DNA of 7,165 nt from DATFPQ01 sp035264765 (GCA_035264765.1 DATFPQ010000205.1:1-7165), one strand, 5' to 3'. Positions 1 to 6,119 are shown, counted from the stretch's first letter. Numbers and translations: made by a program. The notes: generated by a model not told the origin, from the sequence alone.

Positions 1-112
1 CCGGAAGGGTCCCCAGGGCGTCCGGCCCAGGATACGGCCGGGCGCCGACGCCGGCCGCCAGCCCTCCGCCGGACTACTCCGCTCCGCCGAGCCGTTTCAC
101 TCGTCCCAGCGA

Positions 113-850
113 ATGTCTACTCTATATGTCGGCGTCGGGCGCTCGGTGCCGGCCGCGTTCTGCGGCGTGCTGCTGGCGCGTGCGCTCGGCCATGGTGACG
201 GCGTCGAGCACGTCATCCAGATGGCACTGGGCGTCGCGCTGCTCGTGGCGGCCGCCGGGCTCACCGTTCGGGCGAACCTGCGGCTGCTCGAGCGCGCCCG
301 CGAGCGCGACGGCGTCGCGGCACCGCTCCCCCAGGGACGCCCGACCGTACGCGTGCGGCTGTGGCCGACGATCCTCGTAGGAGTCCTCGGCGGCCTGGTC
401 GTCGGCATGACCTCGGTCGGATCCGGCTCGCTGATCATCATCGCCCTGATGGCGCTCTACCCGGGGTTGCGGGCCAGCGAGCTGGTCGGCACCGACCTCG
501 TTCAGGCCGTGCCGCTGGTCGCGTCCGCGGCGGTCGGGCACATCCTCTTCGGGGACTTCTCCCTCGCCCTCACGCTGCCGCTGCTGCTCGGCAGCATCCC
601 GGGGGTCTGGGTCGGCGCCCGCCTGTCCTCCTCCCTGCCTGGTGGCGTGGTGCGCCGGGCGCTGGCCTTGGTACTCCTGGCGTCCGCCCTCAAGCTGCTC
701 GGCGCGTCGACCGGACTCTCCGGTCTGCTGCTGGGACTCACCCTGGTGCTGGCCCCGTTGCTGTGGATGGTGGCGCGCCGCCGGCACGGCTTCCCCGCCG
801 TCGCCCGGCGCGAGCAGACCGCCGAGCGGACGCCCGAGCCTGTGGGCTGA
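113..850 (+). CDS. TSUP (TauE/SafE) family permease, N-terminal half missing
   Basis: This is a membrane permease of the sulfite exporter TauE/SafE (TSUP, DUF81) family, whose members move small, often sulfur- or carbon-containing anions across the cytoplasmic membrane. The second half of the domain is clear at residues ~84-200: a hydrophobic start (WPTILVGVLGGLVVG), then GMTSVGSGSLIII, then LVGTDLVQAVPL, then GHILFGDF and LLLGSIPGVWVGARLS. A last hydrophobic helix follows and a basic tail (ARRRHG) ends the protein. Of the first half only SVPAAFCGVLLARALGHG and one helix are present. The usual opening helices with a glycine-rich motif and the first GTDL-type block are absent. The frame is open to the window edge, but codons before ~128 are atypical (ATA, AGG, CTA, TCT, ACT, TAT) and no frame upstream resembles TSUP. 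The ATG at 113 has no Shine-Dalgarno. The gene is probably 5'-truncated or decayed; substrate unknown. Family call is firm, start and functionality are not. Confidence 0.62.
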   Translation: MSTLYVGVGRSVPAAFCGVLLARALGHGDGVEHVIQMALGVALLVAAAGLTVRANLRLLERARERDGVAAPLPQGRPTVRVRLWPTILVGVLGGLVVGMTSVGSGSLIIIALMALYPGLRASELVGTDLVQAVPLVASAAVGHILFGDFSLALTLPLLLGSIPGVWVGARLSSSLPGGVVRRALALVLLASALKLLGASTGLSGLLLGLTLVLAPLLWMVARRRHGFPAVARREQTAERTPEPVG

Positions 851-858
851 CGCCCTAA

Positions 859-874
859 CGCGGCTCGGACCGCG
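859..874 (+). terminator. GC hairpin after the permease gene
   Basis: CGCGG (859-863) and CCGCG (870-874) form a 5-bp all-GC stem around a 6-nt loop, starting 8 nt after the permease stop. There is no T-tract, so this is at best a weak or Rho-assisted terminator. It also sits in the short gap before the next gene and could be a leader structure. Confidence 0.25.
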
Positions 875-922
875 AGTCCTGGGTTACGGTGACGACGACC
901 ACCGCCTCGACCAGGGGGAACC

Positions 923-2542
923 GTGACGCTGCGTCGTGTGCTTGTCGGCGGCGTCCTCCCGGTTCTGCTGCTCGCCGTCGTCGCCCTCGGCTTGTGGGGG
1001 GCGGTCGAGGGTGCGCGGGCGGTGGGCGCGGCGCGCGACACCCGGGCCTCGGCTGCCGCGCTGGAGCAGGCCCTGCGCTCCGGCTCGTGGGACGCCGCGG
1101 CCCAGGAGGCCGGCCGGCTTCGCACCGGCGTCGACCGGATGGAGACCGCGCTGTCGTCGCCGCCGCTGCGCGTCGCCGGCGTGCTGCCCGTCGTGGGACG
1201 GGACGTGCGGGCCGCGCGCGAGGTCGCCCTCGGTCTGCAGGAGGCGAGCCGCGGCGCCCAGCCCCTGCTGGACGCCACGCGTGGGCTCACTGCGGGGTCG
1301 CTGCTCACCGACGGACGGATCGACATCGAGCGGCTGCAGCGGCTGGCACCGGCCGCCGCCGCGGCCGACCGTGGCCTGACGTCGGCCCAGCGCCGGATCG
1401 CGGCGATCGACGCCTCGACCTTGCACCAGCCGTTGCGCGGTCAGGTCGTCGACCTGCAGCGCCGGCTGGGCGACCTGCAAGCCCGGGGTGCGACCGCGCT
1501 GCTCGCCACGCGGCAGCTGCCCACGATGCTGGGCGGGGAGGGCAGGCGCACCTACCTCGTCGCCGTGCAGAACCCGGCGGAGGCGCGGCCGACCGGAGGG
1601 GTCTTCGGCGCCTACGGCGTGCTGGCGGGGGAGGACGGCCGCCTGCAGCTGGTCGACGCGGGAACGGCCGCACGGCTGCGGGCGTCGGGTGGCGACGGCC
1701 CGGTGCGGGCGCAGGACGTCAACCTCTCACCCGACTTCCCGGCGGCCGCCCGCAGCTTAGAGCGACTCTGGCGCGGCACCGGTCGGGATGCCGCTGACGG
1801 CGTGCTCTCGGCGGACCCGGTGGCCCTGCAGGCCATCGTCCGGCGGATCGGCTCCGTGCCGGTAGGCGGCGGTCCGATGCTGACGGGGGACAACACCTCC
1901 GCCGTGCTGATGGAGCCAGTCGACCGGCTGCTCCGCGCCGACCCGGTCGCGCGTGAGGCGTACCTGGCCCAGGCGGCCTCGGCGGTACTGGCCCGGATCA
2001 TCGCGCCGGGCTCTGGTATCAGCGCCGTGTGGAAGGCACTGTCGGCGCCCGGCCCGCGCCGCCACGTGATGGCGTGGACCCGAGAGCCGCGGGAGAACGC
2101 GCTGCTACGACGCCTCGGGGTGTCCGGTGAGCTGCCGGCTCCGGACGCCGCATCGGTCGGCGTCTACGTCACCAACGCCGACGCGTCCAACTTCGACTTC
2201 TACCTGCGCCGCACCCTGACGGTTGCCGCCCGGTGTGGTCCCAACGGGCCGCAGCTGACTTTGCGGTTGGGCAATGGCGCGCCTTCTTCCCACACGGTGA
2301 CCGTCGCCTTGTACCTGCCGCCCGAGCGGGGGCTGCGCCGGCTCACCGTGAACGGTCGGCCGGCCCCGTACGACCCCGGTAGGGACCGCGGCTGGACGAC
2401 GGCGCGGGCCACGGTGACGGTCCCGCGCGGCGCGGCGATGGACGTGCGCGCCGAGCTTTCGGGTGCCGGCCCGGTCACGACGGTTCACGACCAGCCGGCC
2501 GTCACCCCGCTCGGCCGCGTCGACGTCCCATGCCGGGGATGA
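923..2542 (+). CDS. Membrane-anchored DUF4012 domain protein
   Basis: This 539-aa protein has one N-terminal membrane anchor (residues ~5-27, after MTLRR) and the rest is predicted outside the cell. A helical, Ala/Arg-rich region with coiled-coil character spans ~35-200. The DUF4012 signature follows: YLVAVQNPAEARPTGGVFG at 211-229, VNLSPDFPAAA at 266-276, and DGVLSADPVALQAI at ~292-304, a conserved segment of the family. The C-terminal ~120 residues (from VGVYVTNADASNFDFYL, 412-428) look like a beta-rich domain; its two cysteines, 438 and 537, may form a disulfide. DUF4012 has no established activity; in actinobacteria it is often found beside exopolysaccharide or cell-wall glycan genes, which fits the convergent cassette here. 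GTG at 923 is chosen because AGGGGG (913-918) lies 4 nt upstream and the membrane anchor begins at once. A TTA leucine codon, rare at this GC content, occurs at 1757-1759 (Leu279). Family call is firm; role is inferred. Confidence 0.88.
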   Translation: MTLRRVLVGGVLPVLLLAVVALGLWGAVEGARAVGAARDTRASAAALEQALRSGSWDAAAQEAGRLRTGVDRMETALSSPPLRVAGVLPVVGRDVRAAREVALGLQEASRGAQPLLDATRGLTAGSLLTDGRIDIERLQRLAPAAAAADRGLTSAQRRIAAIDASTLHQPLRGQVVDLQRRLGDLQARGATALLATRQLPTMLGGEGRRTYLVAVQNPAEARPTGGVFGAYGVLAGEDGRLQLVDAGTAARLRASGGDGPVRAQDVNLSPDFPAAARSLERLWRGTGRDAADGVLSADPVALQAIVRRIGSVPVGGGPMLTGDNTSAVLMEPVDRLLRADPVAREAYLAQAASAVLARIIAPGSGISAVWKALSAPGPRRHVMAWTREPRENALLRRLGVSGELPAPDAASVGVYVTNADASNFDFYLRRTLTVAARCGPNGPQLTLRLGNGAPSSHTVTVALYLPPERGLRRLTVNGRPAPYDPGRDRGWTTARATVTVPRGAAMDVRAELSGAGPVTTVHDQPAVTPLGRVDVPCRG

Positions 2543-2544
2543 CC

Positions 2545-2557
2545 GGCCGGGACGGCC
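2545..2557. terminator. Candidate bidirectional terminator hairpin
   Basis: GGCCG (2545-2549) and CGGCC (2553-2557) form a 5-bp GC stem with a 3-nt loop. It lies in the 21-bp gap between the convergent DUF4012 and cytidylyltransferase genes and reads the same way on both strands. No T-tract is present on either side. The position is right for a shared terminator; the structure itself is modest and GC-rich DNA makes such stems common. Confidence 0.33.
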
Positions 2558-2563
2558 ACCGCC

Positions 2564-2986
2564 TCAGCTCGCCGGCAGCATCCGGCTGAGCACCTCGCGC
2601 AGCATGCTGCTCGACGTGTGCATCGTGTAGGGGAAGTAGACGACGTCGACGCCGACGGCGGCGAAGTCGCTCTCGAGCTTGTCGCCCTTCGCGGTGCCCT
2701 TCCAGTCGTCGCCCTTGAAGATGGCGTCGAAACGCAGCTGCTGCCAGACCTGGAGCTTCTCCGGCACGGTCTCGGGGACCGCCTCGTCCACCATGCGCAG
2801 GCTGCGGACGATCTCGAGCCGCTCGGCAAGCGGAATGACGGGGCAGACGCCCTTGGCGCGCATGGCCATCTCATCGGAGACCACGCCGACGACCAGCCGG
2901 TCGCATCGTGCCGCCGCGTGCCGTAGGAGGTTCAGATGGCCGATGTGGAAGAGGTCGAATACACCAGGTGCGTAGCCGACGAGCAT
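2564..2986 (-). CDS. TagD-like cytidylyltransferase (glycerol-3-phosphate cytidylyltransferase family)
   Basis: This 140-aa protein belongs to the small nucleotidyltransferase family of glycerol-3-phosphate and ethanolamine-phosphate cytidylyltransferases, which couple CTP to a phospho-alcohol to give a CDP-alcohol and pyrophosphate in the cytoplasm. Visible motifs are GVFDLFHIGHLNLL (residues 8-21, with the HxGH nucleotide-binding motif at 14-17), LRMVDEAV at 63-70, KGDDWKGT at 91-98 (the GDDW block typical of TagD-type enzymes), and TSSSMLR at 124-130 (counterpart of the C-terminal ISTTxI-type CTP-binding loop). Length is close to that of TagD (about 130 aa). The frame is open further upstream, but MLVGYAPG is the true start: family proteins begin just before this strand and a strong Shine-Dalgarno precedes it. 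It is the last gene of the minus-strand cassette, 113 bp after a CDP-alcohol phosphotransferase, which would use its product. The substrate is not certain; glycerol-3-phosphate is the default guess, and a FAD synthase-like or other phospho-alcohol specificity remains possible. Confidence 0.88.
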   Translation of the reverse strand: MLVGYAPGVFDLFHIGHLNLLRHAAARCDRLVVGVVSDEMAMRAKGVCPVIPLAERLEIVRSLRMVDEAVPETVPEKLQVWQQLRFDAIFKGDDWKGTAKGDKLESDFAAVGVDVVYFPYTMHTSSSMLREVLSRMLPAS

Positions 2987-2994
2987 TCCTGTGG

Positions 2995-3002
2995 CTCCCT
3001 CC
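2995..3002 (-). promoter_or_regulatory. Strong Shine-Dalgarno of the cytidylyltransferase
   Basis: On the minus strand this reads GGAGGGAG, 8 nt before the ATG at 2986. It settles the start, because the same frame stays open for several hundred bases upstream into the neighbouring gene. It is the clearest ribosome-binding site in the cassette, suggesting independent, efficient translation of this last gene. Confidence 0.7.
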
Positions 3003-3030
3003 GGGTCGGGTCTGGGCGCTCCCCGTAGAG

Positions 3031-3054
3031 CCGTTTCCCATTCCTGCGAAACGG
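3031..3054. repeat. Intergenic inverted repeat between phosphotransferase and cytidylyltransferase
   Basis: CCGTTTC (3031-3037) and GAAACGG (3048-3054) are perfect 7-bp arms around a 10-nt spacer, within the 113-bp gap 2987-3099. In transcription direction the dyad lies 46 nt after the stop of the upstream phosphotransferase gene and 44 nt before the start of the cytidylyltransferase gene. It is less GC-rich than its surroundings, which makes chance less likely. It could be an operator, an attenuating or terminating hairpin, or an mRNA processing site. No clear -10/-35 pair was seen in the gap. Confidence 0.45.
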
Positions 3055-3099
3055 AACCGACCTGGCCCCGTCGCGCCCACGTTAGCGGTCCTTGCGCCG

Positions 3100-3879
3100 T
3101 CACGGAGTCCCTTCCGGGACGACGCCCGACAGCTGGCGGAACCACTTCGTGAGCAGCGCTGTCCCCACCACGGCGGACAGCACCAGGAACGTCCCATAGA
3201 TCCCGAGGAAGATCGACTGGTCCCCGATGAAGACGAAACCGAGCGCCAGAACGCCGAGGTCCAGCGGAAGCAGCAGCAGGCCGCGCAGGGTCACGGCTGG
3301 AGCGGGTTCGATGCTGATCCGCGGAGTCCGGTGCTCGCGCAGGAAGATCTCGGCCAGCGTTCCCGCGGCGAACAGCACCGAGGCGAGGATGACGTACAGG
3401 AGCGGCAGCAGCAGCGCGTCCGGCGAGTCGTAGAACCGGTAGACCATCACGAGCACGCCGCAGTGCAGCGCGACCACTCGGCCGGCGTCCAGCACGTGGT
3501 CGAACCACTCCCCCGACACGGTGCCGCCGCCGCGCAGCCGAGCCAGCTGGCCGTCGGCGGAGTCGAGGGCGTAGGCAAGCGCCACGAGCAGCCAGACGGC
3601 GACGCCGCTGAGCAGGCTGGGGCGCACCAGCGCCAGCACGGCAATGGCAACGGCGCTCGTCAGCCCGCTGGCGACCGTGACCTGGTTGGGTTGCAGCTGC
3701 ATCCGGTAGGCGGCCGAGGCCAGCGCCCCACCCAGCCGTCGGTTCACCTGGCGGCCATAGAGGGAGACGCCGGCATGACCGCGCACTCCGGCGATCAGAC
3801 GGACGCGCAACGCCTGGTTCACACTCATCGCCTCGTCCACCTCGTCGGCATCCCGGAATTCATCCTCACGACCTCTCAT
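3100..3879 (-). CDS. CDP-alcohol phosphotransferase, second of a tandem pair
   Basis: This is an integral membrane enzyme of the CDP-alcohol phosphatidyltransferase family, which moves a phospho-alcohol (or phosphatidyl group) from a CDP-linked donor to an alcohol acceptor with release of CMP. The signature is complete: D106, D109, G110, A113, R114, then eight residues, G123, D127 and D131 (DSADGQLAR then GEWFDHVLD). These aspartates bind the metals and perform catalysis in the family. About six hydrophobic segments lie near 64-84, 90-105, 131-148, 155-177, 198-218 and 222-243, as usual for a single-domain member. With ATG at 3879 the protein has 259 aa and starts 23 nt after the previous gene's stop, suggesting coupling. 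No good Shine-Dalgarno precedes it. ATG at 3828 (MSVNQ) is a plausible alternative that removes an acidic 17-residue extension. It is clearly paralogous to the gene before it, sharing GVSLYxR, LTPNQVT-like and KWFRxLS blocks. Donor and acceptor are unknown. Confidence 0.85.
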   Translation of the reverse strand: MRGREDEFRDADEVDEAMSVNQALRVRLIAGVRGHAGVSLYGRQVNRRLGGALASAAYRMQLQPNQVTVASGLTSAVAIAVLALVRPSLLSGVAVWLLVALAYALDSADGQLARLRGGGTVSGEWFDHVLDAGRVVALHCGVLVMVYRFYDSPDALLLPLLYVILASVLFAAGTLAEIFLREHRTPRISIEPAPAVTLRGLLLLPLDLGVLALGFVFIGDQSIFLGIYGTFLVLSAVVGTALLTKWFRQLSGVVPEGTP

Positions 3880-3902
3880 CGGGCACGGCGGGCTGGCACT
3901 GG

Positions 3903-4631
3903 TCAGGTCCTGGACAGCTCCCGGAACCACTTCCCCAGCAGCAGGCACATGAGCACCACGTTGACCGCAAGCAGCAGCGAGTAGCCGACGAAGAAGAGGT
4001 GCTCGTGCCAGCCGAGCAGGAAGACCAGGCAGAACACACCGTAGTCGGCGGGGAGCAGTCCGATGGCCGCAATGGTCGAGTCCGGCCGCGGAGCGGCTTC
4101 GTGCCCGCCGCGCCGCACGAGCGGGACGAGGGTGCCGCCCGTGAAGACAAGCGTGGACACCAGCGCGAAGGCCATCGGGACGAGCAGACCCGCGTCGTTC
4201 ATCGGGGTGTACCGGTACAGCCGGACGAGGACCGCGAGGTGGACCAGGACCATCTTGCCGGCGTCGACGACGTGGTCCAGCCATTGGCCGGCCGGGGTGC
4301 CACCGCCGCGGATCCGCGCCAGCTGTCCGTCCGCGGAGTCCAGGGCGAAGCCCAGCGCGAGGCAGAGCCAGACCAGGACGGACTGCGTCACGGACGGCCT
4401 CGCCAGGGCGAGCAGCGCGGCACCGGCGACCGTGAAGGCGGCGCTCAGCAGCGTCACCTGGTTCGGCGTCAGCCCGACCACGTCGGCGGCCGCCGCGAGG
4501 AGCCGACCGGACGGCCGGTTGATGTACCGCGAGTACAGGGAGACGCCGCGGGACCCCTTCTGAGCCTCGCCCAGCGCAGCGAAGGACGCGCCGAGATCGC
4601 TTCCCCGCGCTCCGCCCCCGTGCGCCCACAT
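3903..4631 (-). CDS. CDP-alcohol phosphotransferase, first of a tandem pair
   Basis: This 242-aa membrane enzyme is of the same CDP-alcohol phosphatidyltransferase family as its downstream neighbour. The catalytic motif is intact: D98, D101, G102, A105, R106, then eight residues, G115, D119 and D123 (DSADGQLAR then GQWLDHVVD). Hydrophobic segments lie near 57-77, 83-97, 123-140, 147-172, 185-208 and 211-233. GVSLYSRYINR at 29-39 and LTPNQVT at 54-60 are the N-terminal amphipathic and first-helix blocks. ATG at 4631 is used; AGGGGG lies 10 nt upstream, a rather long spacing. It follows the flippase-like gene by 49 bp and precedes the second paralog by 23 bp. Alignment with the paralog is continuous from GVSLY to KWFR, with 16 of 17 residues identical around the first half of the active site (96-112 here). 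Acceptor-side residues differ, so the two may use different acceptors or form a heterodimer. Phospholipid synthase functions (PgsA or PI synthase types) are not excluded. Confidence 0.87.
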   Translation of the reverse strand: MWAHGGGARGSDLGASFAALGEAQKGSRGVSLYSRYINRPSGRLLAAAADVVGLTPNQVTLLSAAFTVAGAALLALARPSVTQSVLVWLCLALGFALDSADGQLARIRGGGTPAGQWLDHVVDAGKMVLVHLAVLVRLYRYTPMNDAGLLVPMAFALVSTLVFTGGTLVPLVRRGGHEAAPRPDSTIAAIGLLPADYGVFCLVFLLGWHEHLFFVGYSLLLAVNVVLMCLLLGKWFRELSRT

Positions 4632-4680
4632 CGTCAGGCCGCCCCCTGTGCACCCGCGCCGGGTCCGGTACGCCGCCGCG

Positions 4681-5949
4681 TCAGGCCGCGACCGTGGCCG
4701 GCAGGGACCGCCGGCTGCCGCGGAGGAGGGAGGCCGCCCCCGTCGTCGCGGCGGCCACGCTCCCGATCCCGAACGCCGCGGCGACGTAGCGCACGTCGTG
4801 CGTCAGCCAGGCCGCGCCGACGCCGAGGACCACGGTCACGACCGCGAGCACGGTCTGCTGCAGCGCGATGCCACGCGCGTTCCCGCGCAGCCGTGCGGCC
4901 AGCAGGATCGACGCGGTGCAGCTCATGGAGCAGTACTCCAGGACAGTGAACGGCAGGACGGACCGGGCGCCGGCCCAGGAGCTGCCGAGGACCTTCGTTC
5001 CGAGCTCCGGCGGCAGCAGCAGGAGCAGGGCCCCGCCCCAGACCAGCACCAGGGAGAGCAGCCCGAGGGCCACCGCGGCGCACGCCTTGAGGTCGCCCGA
5101 CCGCGGACGTCGGATCAGCACGGGGGTCAGGGTGAGCGGTACCAGCGAGAACATGACGTTGAGCGGCCCCAGCAGGGTGCTCGCACCGCGCAGCGACCCC
5201 GCAGCCGCGGCGCCGAGGATCGCGGCGCTGGCCGAGATGGCGACGAGCGAGGCGGCCGAGGTGGCCATCCGGCCGAACAGGAGTGACCGGCCCACCGGGT
5301 CGTGGTGCCGCAGCGCCCGCCAGCCCTCGACGACCCGGGGACGCAGTCCCAGCCGGGCCAGCCCGACGAGCGCCGCCACGACGGCTCCCACGGCCCAGAT
5401 CGCCACCGCCTGAGCGGGCTTCGGACTCATGCCGAGCATCAGGGGCACCGCGAGGAACGCCGTCCAGATGCCGTCGGACAGCACCGCCACCCCCGGCCGG
5501 TGGCTTGCGACGGATCCGAACCGCAGCAGGTCCTGCAGGCACACGACCGGCGCGACGAGCGCGACGATCAGCACCAGGGAGCCCGCCCCGCCGGAGACCC
5601 GGGCGATCGCCCACACCAGGAGCACGATGGCCGGAGCGATGGACAGGATGCCGCCGGTCGCGGTCGCGGTCGCGGCCCGGGCCTCTTCGTTGCTTGAAGA
5701 CAAGGAGATGCGGTTCGCCAGGTAGGCACGGTTGAGCCCCACCATGACCGTCAGGACGGCGTAAGCGAGGGCGAAGCGGCCGAACTCGTCGGCGCTGGAG
5801 GCCCGCCCGACGAGCACTACGGCGAGGACGTTCGATGCGCTGGACAGGGCCTGGTCCAGCCCGGTGACCGCATGCGCACGCAGGCGCAGCGACGACAGCC
5901 GGTCCCGCATGCACACCCCATCGTCGTCCTGGTCGAGGGGCCTCATCAT
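4681..5949 (-). CDS. Wzx/MATE-like polysaccharide flippase-type membrane protein
   Basis: This 422-aa protein has about twelve hydrophobic segments (roughly 37-50, 57-78, 99-117, 123-138, 156-173, 180-200, 232-252, 258-278, 288-312, 330-352, 364-382, 386-407), matching the MOP/MATE superfamily fold of lipid-linked oligosaccharide flippases. The N-terminal LDQALSSASN, GRASSADEFGRFALAYA and GLNRAYLA blocks resemble actinobacterial proteins annotated as polysaccharide biosynthesis or O-antigen flippases; GSLRGASTLLGPLNV at 251-265 is a matching motif of the second half. A role in moving a lipid-linked glycan or glycolipid from the inner to the outer face is inferred from fold and from the phosphotransferase genes that follow. 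It is the first gene of the minus-strand cassette. Start is uncertain: ATGATG at 5949 adds an acidic PLDQDDD tail without a clear Shine-Dalgarno, whereas ATG at 5910 (MRDRLSSLRLR, 409 aa) has GGGG 6 nt upstream and a more usual basic N-terminus. Substrate unknown; no glycosyltransferase is nearby in this window. Confidence 0.8.
   Translation of the reverse strand: MMRPLDQDDDGVCMRDRLSSLRLRAHAVTGLDQALSSASNVLAVVLVGRASSADEFGRFALAYAVLTVMVGLNRAYLANRISLSSSNEEARAATATATGGILSIAPAIVLLVWAIARVSGGAGSLVLIVALVAPVVCLQDLLRFGSVASHRPGVAVLSDGIWTAFLAVPLMLGMSPKPAQAVAIWAVGAVVAALVGLARLGLRPRVVEGWRALRHHDPVGRSLLFGRMATSAASLVAISASAAILGAAAAGSLRGASTLLGPLNVMFSLVPLTLTPVLIRRPRSGDLKACAAVALGLLSLVLVWGGALLLLLPPELGTKVLGSSWAGARSVLPFTVLEYCSMSCTASILLAARLRGNARGIALQQTVLAVVTVVLGVGAAWLTHDVRYVAAAFGIGSVAAATTGAASLLRGSRRSLPATVAA
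5656..5673. repeat. Hexanucleotide tandem repeat inside the flippase gene
   Basis: Three perfect copies of GGTCGC lie in tandem. On the coding (minus) strand they give alternating Ala-Thr residues (about residues 92-98) just before the third hydrophobic segment. Changes in copy number would be in frame, adding or removing Ala-Thr pairs rather than switching the gene off. Confidence 0.6.
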
Positions 5950-6119
5950 ACGGTCGCGGGGTTGTCGCTGGGGGATGGTTGGCGATTCACCGCGAACGAT
6001 CGACTACACTGGGTAGTGGCTTACCATCGGTTGCGCCAACAAGGCTGCACCCTCGGTAACGGACCCTTACAGTCTCCATGCCGCTCTTCAACCTTGCCGC
6101 GCTCAATCCTGGAGTTCAC
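5950..6119. promoter_or_regulatory. Divergent intergenic region between flippase cassette and secreted propeller gene
   Basis: These 170 bp separate the minus-strand cassette from the plus-strand propeller gene and must carry the promoters of at least the propeller gene and probably of the whole cassette. It is less GC-rich than the flanks. An inverted repeat ACTAC (6003-6007) / GTAGT (6013-6017) with a 5-nt spacer lies near the middle, and a smaller GTTG (6030-6033) / CAAC (6037-6040) dyad follows. TANNNT hexamers that could be plus-strand -10 boxes are at 6005-6010, 6022-6027 and 6068-6073, but none has a convincing -35 at normal spacing. No minus-strand promoter could be fixed either. The central dyad is a reasonable candidate for a shared operator. 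Confidence 0.45.
6111..6114 (+). promoter_or_regulatory. Shine-Dalgarno that decides the propeller gene start
   Basis: GGAG lies 5 nt before the ATG at 6120. An in-frame ATG at 6078 has no Shine-Dalgarno and would place 14 uncharged residues before the basic start of the signal peptide, so 6120 is preferred. Confidence 0.6.

Noticed and set aside
122..787. Minus-strand open frame (221 codons) across the permease gene
   Set aside because: Its translation is rich in Arg, Gln, Glu and Gly without hydrophobic core or motif, while the plus strand encodes clear TSUP blocks in the same interval.
885..890. TACGGT as a -10 box for the DUF4012 gene
   Set aside because: It fits TANNNT and lies at a sensible distance from GTG 923, but no recognisable -35 hexamer lies 16-19 bp upstream, so it is not listed as a promoter.
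2987..3508. N-terminal extension of the cytidylyltransferase frame
   Set aside because: The added sequence is Arg/Pro/Ala-rich, overlaps the downstream half of a clear phosphotransferase gene in another frame, and a strong Shine-Dalgarno marks the start at 2986.
3880..4653. Long N-terminal extension of the second phosphotransferase frame
   Set aside because: This part is the out-of-frame shadow of the first phosphotransferase, which has an intact active-site motif; the extension has no domain of its own.
3999..4949. Plus-strand open frame (316 codons) over the phosphotransferase and flippase genes
   Set aside because: It is a charged, Arg/Gln-rich antisense product crossing two real genes and their intergenic gap; no motif or plausible ribosome-binding site was seen.
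4634..5914. Alternative minus-strand frame (426 codons) over the flippase gene
   Set aside because: Its translation is Arg/Gly/Pro-rich with no membrane segments, whereas the overlapping frame gives a regular 12-segment membrane protein.
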